A stretch of 64,000 nucleotides of DNA from assembly GCF_037975245.1 (NCBI RefSeq), contig NC_092569.1, positions 16,352,001 to 16,416,000 on the forward strand. The letters run 5' to 3'. The position numbers were made by a program, and so were the translations under genes. Position 1 is the first letter of the stretch. Every line of letters begins with the position of its first letter. Source of the DNA: Apostichopus japonicus. Lineage: Eukaryota > Echinodermata > Holothuroidea > Aspidochirotida > Stichopodidae. Positions 49,896-61,446 of the stretch are shown here, in pieces. The notes beneath the pieces are model-generated. The model searched no databases. It was not told where the DNA came from and saw nothing but the letters and a program-made list of their open reading frames with translations.

Positions 49896-51720
49896 GAAGC
49901 AAATGGAAATGTTGATACTTTGTTTCCGAAACTAGTGAAGTGATCCAGAAAATGGCCTCAATAACCACAGCTTTTAATTTGCAAAGTTTGCGGAAAAGCG
50001 AGTAGGCATCACATCCTAGTAGACCTTTAGAAAATTAAATGTATCTAATGTACGCTAAGATAACTGATTAGACTAAAAACTGCGTAATCCACAAATAAAT
50101 ATGTAACGACATTTGTAAACTGGATCAAACGTACCGCATACGTCAACCAAACGCTATATGATACAATATGCAAACCGTTTGTTGATGCAAAACCAATTGC
50201 TGAAACTTTCATGTCATACTTAACCAATTTAACAATACACATGTAATATGAATAATCAAACCTTGGCTGACAGTTATATTGAGAACACGTTATAGCACTT
50301 AAAAATTGTCAAAACAAGATTGCTTTATTTGTAACATTTTCTGCACGCAAATAATAAAGTCTAAAATATTTTGTTAGATTCTTTCATTTTTATATCTCGA
50401 GAAAGTCGTTTAACTATCGGTTCAAAGGATCACTCTTTTTCAAACGAAACACCAAATTGTTATATAACACCACAACTTCACAGCGAATGTAACGGATTTC
50501 CAGAAGATCCAAATCCGAGTCTATAAATTGAATGGACTCGAGTAGTATAGGTTCGATGAGTCATTTCACAGCTATCTTCGTCTTTCTATTATAGACAAAT
50601 GTACAGCTGTTACCTCATGAGAACAAACGTGTCACCCTTCTATATCCAATAGACCACACATATACACGATAAGCATCAATACGGAAATGACTAAAGCGTC
50701 ACTTGGTGTAAGGTAGTTCATACGGTCTTACAGTCATCTTTCCATAACTCGCCGTTATCTGTCATGGCGTCAGAGGCTAATCCAGGTAAAGAAATTCTGA
50801 TCAAAGGTATGCAATATAAGACTAATCTATTCAAATCTGTACAAGAAGATATAATTGATGGTGCGGGAATGTTTAATTAGAGTTAATACCATATAGTCAA
50901 TATCAAGCTAAATCATCTTCTTCCTTTTTTCTTTTTCTCTTTTCCTTGGCGGTGGAACTTATGTATTCGTTCAGTCTGTTGCATGATGCTTGCATTCAAA
51001 CTGTTATGAAGGGCTTTACTCATTTGGTTTTTGTTATTCAGTGTCGGGTAAAGCGCATCAAGGCTAGAGCAGGCATGCAGGGCAAGTAAACCTCATTGAT
51101 TCAGATAATCACGAATGTCGTTTCCAAGTTATACCTTCATCATCTATTCATCAAAGTATGCAGGAATTTAATACTATATTGTTAATCAAAATAACAGCTA
51201 TACTCCCATACGGAAAAGATAAAGACTGGTTTATCTGATCTATTGATGCACTGTATTGGCCTACACACGCAGGCCTGTCTGTGTACACTGTACATGGGCT
51301 TTTAGTTATAGCCTTTATAAGCAGACGTTAACTTAACCACTATACCTTCAATGGGACTGGGGTTGAGAGTGGACAGTTGTTTGTTACACAGGCTTTTTTT
51401 TTTGGTGACCTTTCTTAAATAGTAACTTTATTTGCACATTTCGGAATGGATTATCGTCTCCACAGTTTTGGAACTGCATTATCTTTATGTTAGTACCAAT
51501 AATATTTACGGACAATTGTTCCTCATCGCAGTTCCAGTAGAACAATATTATCTATCTTATCATTTGCAGATAATATAACCGGAAAATCTCGCGTTTATTC
51601 CACATGGACAAGCTGGTGGGAAATTTATTCTGTTAAAGGTCAATGCGAACAATTCCAACCCTTGTAACAATATGGAGCGCAATATACTAAAACAAACAGG
51701 ATATCCAGAAATAAATACAA
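49896..51720. other. Spacer C-D, no gene recognised
   Basis: Unique sequence with no match elsewhere in the window. A tiny ATG-to-donor segment at 50764-50785 was considered and not accepted. Confidence 0.4.
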
Positions 51721-51723
51721 CAT

Positions 51724-51945
51724 TTTTGGAACGAAATTCAAAATTTTCGGAAATATTTCAGGATTTTCGGAACTAAATACAGGATTTCGGAACTAAATTC
51801 AGGATTTTTGGAACTAAATAAAGGATTTTCGGAATTTAATGCAGGATTTTCGGAACTTAATTCATGATTTTCCGAACTAAATTCAGGATTTGGGGAATTA
51901 AATTCTGGATTTCCGGAACTAAATTCAAGATTTTAGAACTAAATG
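51724..51945. repeat. 21-bp tandem repeat
   Basis: About ten imperfect copies of GGATTTTCGGAACTAAATTC plus A. A stray related unit lies at 52518-52560 (AGGATTTTCGGAAC), on the other side of the U2-like sequence. Confidence 0.85.
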
Positions 51946-52034
51946 TCCAGATAGTGAAGCTCTCTGTCAATTTGTTAGTAAATTGTTTTTACAAGTTAGA
52001 TTAGGCCTAGTCTGTTTTGTATATACTTTTTAAG

Positions 52035-52215
52035 AAGAGTCACCCAGTAAAGAACTTGGGCACGAAAACCAAACTACCGAACGACTGATCCGCTCTCAAC
52101 CCCATTCCCCGTGCATTGAGACTGTGACTGTTATCATCGCCGGGTGTGTATCACCATTCCCCTCTAAAGGGAACAGATACTACACATAATCTTAACCAAA
52201 AGGCCGAGAAGCGAT
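52035..52215 (-). ncRNA. U2 snRNA 5'-domain-like sequence with an unrelated 3' body
   Basis: On the minus strand the first 45 nt (52215 down to 52171) begin ATCGCTTCTCGGCCTTTTGG and include GTGTAGTATCTGTTC, the branch-point-pairing region of U2 snRNA. I count three differences from the conserved metazoan U2 5' end as I remember it. After that the similarity to U2 stops. The next 135 nt can form several small hairpins (TTCCC/GGGGAA, GGTG/CACC, TCTCAA/TTGAGA, GCCCA/TGGGT). I see no clear Sm site. It could be a U2-derived pseudogene, a SINE with a U2 head, or a divergent structured RNA. The 3' boundary is a guess. Confidence 0.6.
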
Positions 52216-52259
52216 CTGTTTCGAATATTATACATATATTCAATGATACAACTAGTTTG

Positions 52260-52515
52260 TTAGTGATGTAAGCTACAGATATTCGTAATAAGTTAACCCG
52301 AAACGTTTTCTAAGCCACATATATTCATCTAGGAAAAACACTATGTAAGTGATGTAATACACACACATATTCATAAATAGATTAGCTATGTCAGTTGTCT
52401 CAACCACAGATATTCATAAATAGACTAAACGTGTTTCGTATGTATTTAAAGCCACAGATTATTGAAGGGATGTAACTTACAGATATTCATAGATTAATGT
52501 CTTTCGTATGTATTT
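52260..52515. repeat. Degenerate satellite units
   Basis: About six diverged units with GCCACAGATATTCATA-like cores, related to the 43-bp satellite at 1-2220. They lie on the far side of the U2-like sequence from the 21-bp repeat. Confidence 0.6.
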
Positions 52516-53928
52516 GCAGGATTTTCGGAACAAAACTAAGGATTTTCTTGCATTCTCGGAAGCTGATTGGATTCCATCGGATTATATTTGTCAATCGTGG
52601 TGATTGACTGATCTCTTCGCCGGTCCGTGGTAAGTATCTAGGGACAGTAAGGGAACCGGGGGTAAGGAAGGGAACAGATGAAGAAGAAAAACCGTGAGTA
52701 CACTGTTTCCATACTAATTATTCTGGATCGTCTTACTAACACTGGAAAAAGTTTCACTCAAACAATTTCATTGACGTACATTGAGACCCTATTGAGACCC
52801 ATTTAAACCATTTATTCAACACATACCAAACAAAGCGTATTAAATTACAAATCCCAACGTAATTATAAATAATTATTTTTAATTCCAAACTAACTACGCA
52901 CAGTCAAGATAAGCCATGTATTCTATCGATACAAAAATGTGAACGTAAAACTCGAACTTATCTAAACAATTTTTAAGTATCTAATTACAAATGGGAAATT
53001 AAACAAATTTAATCGATACAAAACGTGCTTAATTACTTAATTCCATTATCATTACAAATCTCCATTACTTATCTCGCGGATAAGTGGATCAACTTAAACC
53101 ATCGATTAAAAGAAATCTGACATTTCATTCTCCTACAATATTTTTAGCGCATGCTTCTACGTTCTCTTCACGTTCTTCAAATTTGAAGACCACGAGAGTA
53201 TCCATTCTTTCTTTTGCCTCGTAGCTCACTCGTATCTTTATCGCTGATGGCGAAAAGAACAAGTTTAAGATTTTGCTGTACACCACTTATCAATTTTGTT
53301 TTTACAGCAAGCGCGCGTCTGTAAAGAATTTTTACAAAATTATGTAGCTGAAGGCGCTACTATGACATAACACTTGTATTTTAAGTTCAGTAATAATATT
53401 TTTTTGAAATATCTAATTCAGCGAAACAGTACATAATTTTGCTTTCATGAAAGTATGTCGCTTGAGTACAAGCGTTTCACCCCATTATCCACACCGTCCC
53501 TCGTTAGGAAATATCTCAAAGAAATGTTCTAGACATCAGCTCGTTTGGTTTACTTTTCCAACCACAAACATTACCTTGGCATTCCACTACACCTTATCTT
53601 CCCTTCCCGAAAAAAGGAAGACTTAGATATAACTTTTGCAATTGTACAAAATAATTGCGAACGGAAGAAAAATAATTGCGAACGGAAGACCACGAAAGAG
53701 ATAAAACAGACAATGTATTTTTATATGTAAAAACGCAATGCAATTAACGCAATGCAACGCAATTACCGAATGGCAATTCCATACCTGCCGATGTCGATTC
53801 CATTCTGAAAATAAAACCGTGTCAAGTTCAATTTGCTATGTACATTTTTCGGTGATGTCAGCAGTATACAGTAAGTTATCGAATTATCACAACATAGTTT
53901 TACGCTTGTCACAAGTTGTTTGTATTTA
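52516..53928. other. Spacer C-D, nothing recognised
   Basis: Unique AT-rich DNA. It includes a doubled AATAATTGCGAACGGAAGA-like motif near 53650-53690 and an AACGCAATGCAA-rich patch near 53735-53765. No gene seen. Confidence 0.4.
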
Positions 53929-56160
53929 TTGTAAAAATGTAGGCTTTTGAATGCACTATTGTTGTAGTGTATATATTTATAGATGTAACTGTTTTGTTAG
54001 TGTTGTAGGCCACATGTATTCTTAGATACAGCTGTTATGTTAGTGTTGTTGGCCACAGATATTCATAGATACAGCTGTTATGTTCATGTTGTAGGCCACG
54101 GATATTCATAGATACAGCTGTTATGTTAATGTTGTAGGCCACATATATTCATAGATACAGATGTAACGCTAGTGTTTTAGGCCACAGATATTCATAGATA
54201 TGTATTATATGTTAGTGTTGTAGGCCACAAATATTCATAGATACAGCTGTTATGTTAATGTTGTAGGCCACATATATTCATAGATACAGCTGTTACGCTA
54301 GTGTTTTAGGCCACTTATATTCATAGATATGTATTATGTGTTAGTATTGTAGGCCACATATATTCCCAGATACGGCTGTTATGTTAGTGTTGTAGGCCAC
54401 ATATACATAGATACAGCTGTTATGTTCATGTTGTAGGCCACGGATATTCATAGATACAGCTGTTATGTTAATGTTGTAGGCCACATATATTCAAAGATAC
54501 AGCTGTTACGCTAGTGTTGTAGGCCACTTATATTTATAGATATGTATTATATGTTAGTGTTGTAGGCCATAAATATTCAAAGATACAGCTGTTTTGTTGG
54601 TGTTGTAGGCCACAGATATTCATATATACCTCTATTCAATGTAAGTATTGTAGGCCACATATATTCCTAGATACAGCTGTTCTGTTAGTGTTGTAGGCCA
54701 CCTATATTCATATATGTGTATTATATGTTAGTGTTGTAATCCAAAAATATTCATAGAAACAGCTGTTCTGTTGGTTTTGTAGGCCACATATATTCATAGA
54801 TACCTCTATTCAATGTAAGTATTGTAGGCCACATATATTCCTTGATACAGTTGTTACGTTAGTGCTGTAGTTTAATCCTATTCCTAAGTATTCTAGCCAC
54901 AGATATTCAAAGTGTCATACTATTCGTCATTATTCTTAGCCACAGATATTCATAGATTTATCCTATTCGTAAGTATTCTAAGCCACAGATATTCATAGTA
55001 TAATCTAAGCGACATAAATTCATAATTAAATACTATTCATAAGTATTCTAAGCTACATATATTCATATTTTACTCCTATTCATAAGTATTCATAGCAACA
55101 AATATTCATAGATTGATCCTCTTCGTAAGTATTCTAAGCCACAGAATTTCATAAATTAATCATATTTAAAGTTATTCTAAGCTACATATATTCATAGATT
55201 ATTCCTATTCGAAGGTATTCTAAGCTACAGATATTCATAGATTATTCCTATTCGTAAGTATTCTCAGCCACAGATATTGGTATTCTAAGCTACAGATATT
55301 CATAGATTAATCCTATTCGTAAGTATGCTAAGCCATAGATGTTCATAGTTTAATCCTATTCGTAAGTATTGTAAGTCATATATATATTTATAGATTAATC
55401 CAATTAGTAAGTATTCTATCTCAAAAATATTCATGGTTTAATCCTATTCGTAAGTATTCTTAGGCACAGGTTACCTAGTTTAATCCTAATCGTAAGTGCT
55501 CTAAGCCACAAATATTCATATTGCAATCCTATTCGTAAGTATTCTAAGCCACATATATACATAGTTCACTCCTGTTCGTAAGTATTCTAAGAAACGTATA
55601 TATTTATAGTTTAATCAGATTCGTAAGTATTCTTATCCACAGATATTCATAGTTTTACTCTATTTGTAAGTATTCTTAGCTACAGATATTCATAGATTAA
55701 TCTTATTCGTTAGTATTCTAAGTTACAGATAATCATAGTTAATTCTTAATCGTACGTATTCTAAAGCAGAGATATTCATAGTTAAATCTGATTCGTAAGT
55801 ATTCTAAGCTATAGATATTCATAGACTAATCCCATTCGTTAGTAATCTAAGCCACTGATAGTCATAGTTTAATCCAAATATTTAGTATTCTATGCCACAG
55901 ATTTTCATACTTTTTTCCTATTCGTAAATATTCTAGGCTACATATATTAATCCTATTTGAAGGTATTCTAAGCTACATATACTCATAGTTAGCCAAAGAT
56001 ATTGATTGTTTAATCCTCTTCGTAAGTATATTAAGCCACATGTAGTCATAGTTTATTCATACTCGTTATTATTGTAAGCTACAGATAATCATAGTTTAAT
56101 CCTTTTTGTAAGTTTTCTAAGCCACGGATATTCATGATTTAATCTGGTTCATAAGTGTTC
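53929..56160. repeat. 43-bp satellite array, second copy
   Basis: Matches 1-2220 base for base apart from a few substitutions (for example near 54639, 54828 and 55009) and one change in unit content around 55180-55290. The copy offset is 53928 at the start. Both monomer families occur in the same order. Confidence 0.95.
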
Positions 56161-57510
56161 TAAGCTAATAAAAAATGAACAATTTTGACGCCGAAGGGTT
56201 CATTCTGATACACATTTAGACAATAAATAAATACAAGTAGTGCTAAATTCAACTTCTGCTAACAAATATTTTGTGTGATTTTGAAAATAAAGGTGCGTGT
56301 CCAGCCGTACAGAAGTAGCTCAATTCTTCTCCAACTGAATGAGGAAAGTACCCGAATGATACATTTACCCGACTGACCATCTAAGGTAGAGATGGGAGGG
56401 GGGGGGCATGGTCTATGTGAGTGAGTATTATGAACTACACTCCTACCTCAAAAGGAAGAAGTGTGCTATATGTTTCCCATAGCAACATTAAATGCTCACC
56501 AAACTTCAATGTAAGTCCAGCATCTTTCATAGGTCGTGACACGAGATATATCTGCTCTTCTTGTGACTTGAAACTCCGAAATAGTTGGGTCTGCTTCAAA
56601 TAATTTCCCTTTTGTCTTACACACATACTAACTGTTAAACTACTGTTTCAATATATAACACTATACACTTTTACTGGTAACTATAGCAAGTTGGCTATAC
56701 ATGGCACGGAATTTTTCTATTCTCAAATAAAAATGTTTAGCCGCGACGAAGCCGACAATTTGTTCATTAAATCCTCTGAATCGACACAATTTCCTCAACT
56801 ATGTTCGATTCGTTAATGTACTCTAAAATGCAATAATCCAGAAACAAGCAAAGATAAACAAGATTTAGTATCTAATATTGAATGATATCTTCATTTTGTT
56901 GTAGTTTTTGCCAAATGTATTAATGCTCTGGCGTAATGTTATCTATTACTATTTTTACTAACACTTTATATGGTAACGGGTATGCTACGACTTACTGTCC
57001 TCCTACCTCTCCTCTTCCCCTGTTGATTCCTTTTTTCCTGTGATGTTATACATACTTATAGGCAAAATCGTTTTTTGTTGATAAAGAAATTCATAGACTG
57101 GCTGCTTTCCAATAAATGTATCACGTTATGAGTTCGTTTTGTATGTTGAGTGAGAAATATACCTTAAGTAATGACATTTCCTCAATTATTTTCGAATCGT
57201 TAATGTACTCTAAAATGCAATAATCCAGAAACAAGCAAATATAAACATGATCATATTGAATGATTTCTTGAATTCGATGTAATTTTTAGCAAATGTATTG
57301 ATACTTGGGCGGATGGTTATTTATTACTATTTGCAGTAACACTTTGGTAAGTTGTATGGTCATTTAACAGTAACATTGACAAAAACCTTAAAGGGATCAA
57401 GGGATCATGAATATGTTCACAGGTTTACCAAAGTGACTATACATTTCTATTAATATGAGAGGGGGGGGGGGACAAGCTGCTTTCAATTAAAGGTGCATCA
57501 GCTTACTGCT
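56161..57510. repeat. 3'-flank block of the duplicated gene unit (copy D)
   Basis: Aligns with 2221-3560. Almost identical up to about 56625, then visibly more diverged. Contains poly(G) tracts near 56396-56406 and 57461-57471. Non-coding: the open frame at 56421-56603 is the same as in the left copy, but the third copy near 31850 lacks its ATG. Confidence 0.8.
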
Positions 57511-57737
57511 GTTTAAACATTCAACACACACACAGGACAAATGATTTACTCTTAGGGTGGATAATTACTTTATACTTCTTCAGTATTCGTCATTCGCAAA
57601 TATTATCAAAAAGCAGTTATCAGTATTGACAAAGAGTTATATTTAAAGTTGTTCGTCAAGGAAATTATTCGTTCATTGAATTCGAAAGTTGTAAGTTCAT
57701 TTTTTCTAGAAACATGTTGATGTCTGCGGCTGATTTA

Positions 57738-57988
57738 TTAAACTGGACGTATCTTCATTTCTGCGTATTTTATGTGGTAATAACTTCCTGGAAGACTATA
57801 CCAGTAGATGCTTTTGTAATTAGTACTTCCTGCTGAGTAAAGTCCGTTGAGACTGACATAATAATTATAAGTCTTGTACCACCACGCTCCATGATAATAC
57901 TGGGCCATGTTATAACTACCATGAAGGTCGTTGTCACTGTTGAATGTCGTAAAGGACATGTTCCTGTAGTATGCCATGCTATCATATG
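57738..57988 (-). CDS. Gene D exon 5: C-terminal FReD end
   Basis: 251 nt, acceptor TTTTTCACAG, stop TAA at 57738-57740. The loop at 57855-57878 is nine residues, as in gene A. No cysteines in this exon. Confidence 0.92.
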
Positions 57989-60900
57989 CTGTGAAAAAGA
58001 AAACACGAGATAGAGATAAAATGCATGATCATATTTACAACCATATTAAGTTGTTTCCATACGACATAGATTAACAGAAGTTTCATTGGAGAATTTATGA
58101 AAGATTAATGAAGCACTATTTTATTGTACAAAAGTTTTCTTTAAATTTGTATTTATTTCCAAGTAAATGTCGTTTACACCACTTGAATGATATATTAGGG
58201 CCTTTAGATGAAAACTGAACTAATATGGATTTGCTTCATTATTTTGTTTTTGTTTTTTGCCAACATGATTAGTACACTAGGACATATTTTTATTGCAAAC
58301 TGGCAATCTCTTTACGATAACACTAGAACCCTTTTCCAATGTCAATTAATACAATGAATACAATAAAAACTGTACAAAATGGCTTAATTTAATCCAGTTT
58401 GTTGTCAAGTATCCAATTTTTACATCACATCTTATGGATCCCTTTGTACTTCATGGTACACATTATGTCTATTTCAAGTAATATATCACTGCTCCGACAA
58501 TGGTACCGGTATATGGGAATCGTTAAAACAAATTAATCGATAATTATTGTGAAGAACATTATTTTTTCATCAATGGTTTTATTTACCAACTTATTGGATT
58601 ATTGTTTAAGAAGTCTAAAAAGATGTCTATTTAATTGTCATTAATCTCTTTTCGTTCTGTTTCCAGTTGGACGGAGGTGAGGTCTTTTTGATTATTAGAG
58701 AGGATGAAGAAAAATTATGGGATGATGAGCAGATGACGAGGAAGTTGGAATAGGTTTGTTGTTATAAATTACAATGCATTCTGTCACTGTAGGTATAAGT
58801 GTTTCAACCTGAGTTCATTTAAGGTATATCTCTCAACCTGAGATCATTTACGGAGCTGATTCATCATTTACTCCAAACACAATTCTACCTGACCATTGAG
58901 CTGATAATTTCTTAAAATGTCAACGGATATGCTACATATTTGATGAATGGTTACAATCGGCTAATGAACTGACAAACTAATTACACGGGTTAATTTGACA
59001 ACAAATGTTAGAAAGGGAGGTAATGGGTCAAGGTAGTAATGCATAATTTGATATAGGCGTTAATAAACTCCTTGCTAATCTTCAGTACTTTGAAATTTCT
59101 TTGATAAGGTATCGATGACTAGCGAAATCCACGGGGTTTTATATATACGTACCTGCAGTGCTGGAGCTATCGTATTCTCCAAGGCCAACTAAACGATATT
59201 TAGTCTCTTCATCGCTGATCCTAAACAGGTCATACTTCGCAAAATAGGGATCTCCATTCACGTTGTTTAAATCAATTCGAAGCATGTAATCCTTTTGGTT
59301 AGTTAAGAGTGATATTTTATCGTTGCCAAGCCAAAATTCCCTTTTCAGGAAACCAAAACCATCTCGGTAATCATCCCAGTCTCTGTAAAATTCTACGGAA
59401 CCATCGACCCGGCGTTGGAAGACCTGGTTTAGTTTCAAAACAAAAAAATGGCTTCAAAATAATGAACAATTTGTACAATGTACCTTTGATGTGTATGACG
59501 TATCAGTGTGGGTAGTGTTTAATGGTTCGTCTTACGTTGAACAGATACGGTAGCCTGTGCACCATTATTCTTTTTCTAACAGAATAAATTGGTATCATAT
59601 CATTTTTATGGCTGTAGGAACATTTGAAGGTAGCGAAAAACTGTCTCGCTATAAGAGAAAACAATCATACTTAGGATTATTAAAGGTTACTCGTGAAGTT
59701 ATGTTAAGCGTTATCAGAAATACATATCTAAGACGGTAAATTTTAAACTAAGCTACGTTTTCCTGAGAATTATATCAAACTAAAAGATACGAATAAAGAA
59801 TGCATGCCTTTTCGAACGAATCAGCACCTGTAACACACAGAATCTGTATCAATGAATCGCTTTTTACTGAACCAATAAAGTATAAAATATCAAAATACTG
59901 CAGCAGGCACGCTAAAAGTAGAAATGAATTAAGGTATATATTATGTTATGTTCTTACCGTCCAGCCTCCTCCGTCAATTGAGTTATTACAGTAAACTTGA
60001 AAAGGTTCATTGGCTCCATCTGGCTTAATCAGATAAATTCCAGATTCAGAGGGACTCCCTTCACATTGGTCGTAAACTTCTTTACAATCTCGAGGATATT
60101 CTGGCTCTTGGTAGAAAAAGTAGGAGGAGTCTGAAGGAAGCAAAAAGAAAAACTTGTAAGAAATGGATGCGATCAATTTTAAATTGAACTACAGAACTCG
60201 CTGTTCCGTTTACCGAACTCTCGATAAAAGTGAAAACGGTTTGCAAAAAAGCAACAACAAATGTTTATCAAAGTATTAAACATAAATCTTCAATGCATTT
60301 TCCTGCTTGGGAGAACACCATGAAAGTAAAAAATTTAAAATCATAAAAGAACGCAACAAATATATAGACAAATCTTAAATTGAAGTAGCAGAACACCTGA
60401 ATAAATGTCTATTTAATTTAAAACGACAAAAGTTGGCCTCCTTTTCACCGTCGCGAAAAACCTTTCATTTTTTTTAAATTTCCCAGCCAGTTAAAAGCGG
60501 GTTGCTTTCCATTTTTTTTTTCCAGTTTTTTAGTTTTTTAAACTAAATTACAAAACCACGTCATTTGAGTACTTCTCTCTGCCAAGAAAGAATTATAACT
60601 TTAGGTGGTAGGTTTAATTAATATGTATACCTACCACATCAAGAAACTTAAGTATCAATGCATATTAACCAAAAATATGTGAACACCACAAAAGCAGATA
60701 TCACCATCATTGTCAATTAAGATAATGTATATGAATGCTCAATGTCGTTTCTGTAATACTGCTTTTGATGGTAGCATGTTTGTTTACAAACAGAATTGAA
60801 TATGAAGTGAGATGAATATTATATATGCATTTATTCACCGACGGCTACATCTATCATGATGGTTTCCTAAAGGCATGAAAACCAAGTTAGAATTGAAAAT

Positions 60901-61446
60901 TAAGATACATTCAATCCTAAATTTTAAATGAAGTAAACTCATAAAAAAACGATCAATTTTAGTAGCTATGTTTGTTTAAAGAACTGTAGTCAAATGTTGG
61001 CCTCCTTTTTACTATAAGTATTTTGACTATAAGTTGTTTCCAGTCAACTTTAAAAACTTAAATTAAATTTAATAATCCACAGTACGTCTTTATGTGAAGA
61101 AAGCATTAAATAAATATTAATTAGTCGATGATGATATACGGTAGTAGGTGCATATCTAATTACCACATCACGAAACAGCATATTAGACAAATGTATGTAA
61201 AAACAAAACAGAAATCACAATAATTGTCTAATTAAGTTAGATGAATCATATATATCGATGGGTACCTCTAAATCGAAACAAAAAATGAAAATTACATTCA
61301 TACTTGTAATGTACTTCTTTAGAACATGTATTTTTTTGTAAAAGATTCATGTTAAAGTTCATTGATAAAAGAAATGAATAAGAATGATCATTTTTTTTAC
61401 CTCCAGTGCTTCTTTTGTTCCTCCCAGAATTTTCCCGTCCAACATT
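57738..61446 (-). CDS. Gene D: secreted fibrinogen-related (FReD) protein, exon 1 outside the window
   Basis: Exons 2-5 seen: 61401-61446, 59958-60130, 59153-59423, 57738-57988; all frames open and splice sites present. By alignment of its first intron with gene A, exon 1 (signal peptide) should lie roughly 0.6-0.7 kb beyond position 64000. Linker with RNKR, standard cysteines Cys54 and Cys86 plus Cys61 (numbered as in B), GGGWT, VFQRRVDG. Exon 5 has NSDND at the calcium site (first Asp replaced), YYHGAWWYKTYNYYVSLNG without either C-terminal cysteine, NLNG changed to SLNG, and an intact end YWYSLPGSYYHIKYAEMKIR. The usual AATAAA seen in A and C is altered here. Inferred to be a functional paralogue of A with the full C-terminus. 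Confidence 0.88.
59153..59423 (-). CDS. Gene D exon 4: central FReD segment
   Basis: 271 nt, donor GTACGT. VFQRRVDGSVEFYRDWDDYR, GFGFLKREFWLGNDK, and ends GEYDSSSTA. Looks like the consensus of the four copies. Confidence 0.93.
59958..60130 (-). CDS. Gene D exon 3: N-terminal FReD segment
   Basis: 173 nt, acceptor CTTCAG, donor GTAAGA. DSSYFFYQEPEYPRDCKEVY, QCEGSPSES (P private to D), VYCNNSIDGGGWT. Confidence 0.93.
61401..61446 (-). CDS. Gene D exon 2: linker with RNKR site
   Basis: 46 nt, NVGRENSGRNKRSTG; donor GTAAAA is weaker than in the other copies. Acceptor ...CATTTTAG. Confidence 0.82.

Larger units (their letters stand above)
57989..61400 (-). other. Gene D introns 4, 3 and 2 (excluding exons)
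   Basis: 57989-59152 (1164 nt), 59424-59957 (534 nt) and 60131-61400 (1270 nt). Intron 3 pairs with gene B, intron 2 with gene C. No other gene seen. Confidence 0.7.

Noticed and set aside
50764-50785. ATGGCGTCAGAGGCTAATCC followed by AG and GTAAAG, a possible first exon on the plus strand
   Set aside because: Only seven codons, no downstream exon recognised and no second copy to compare.
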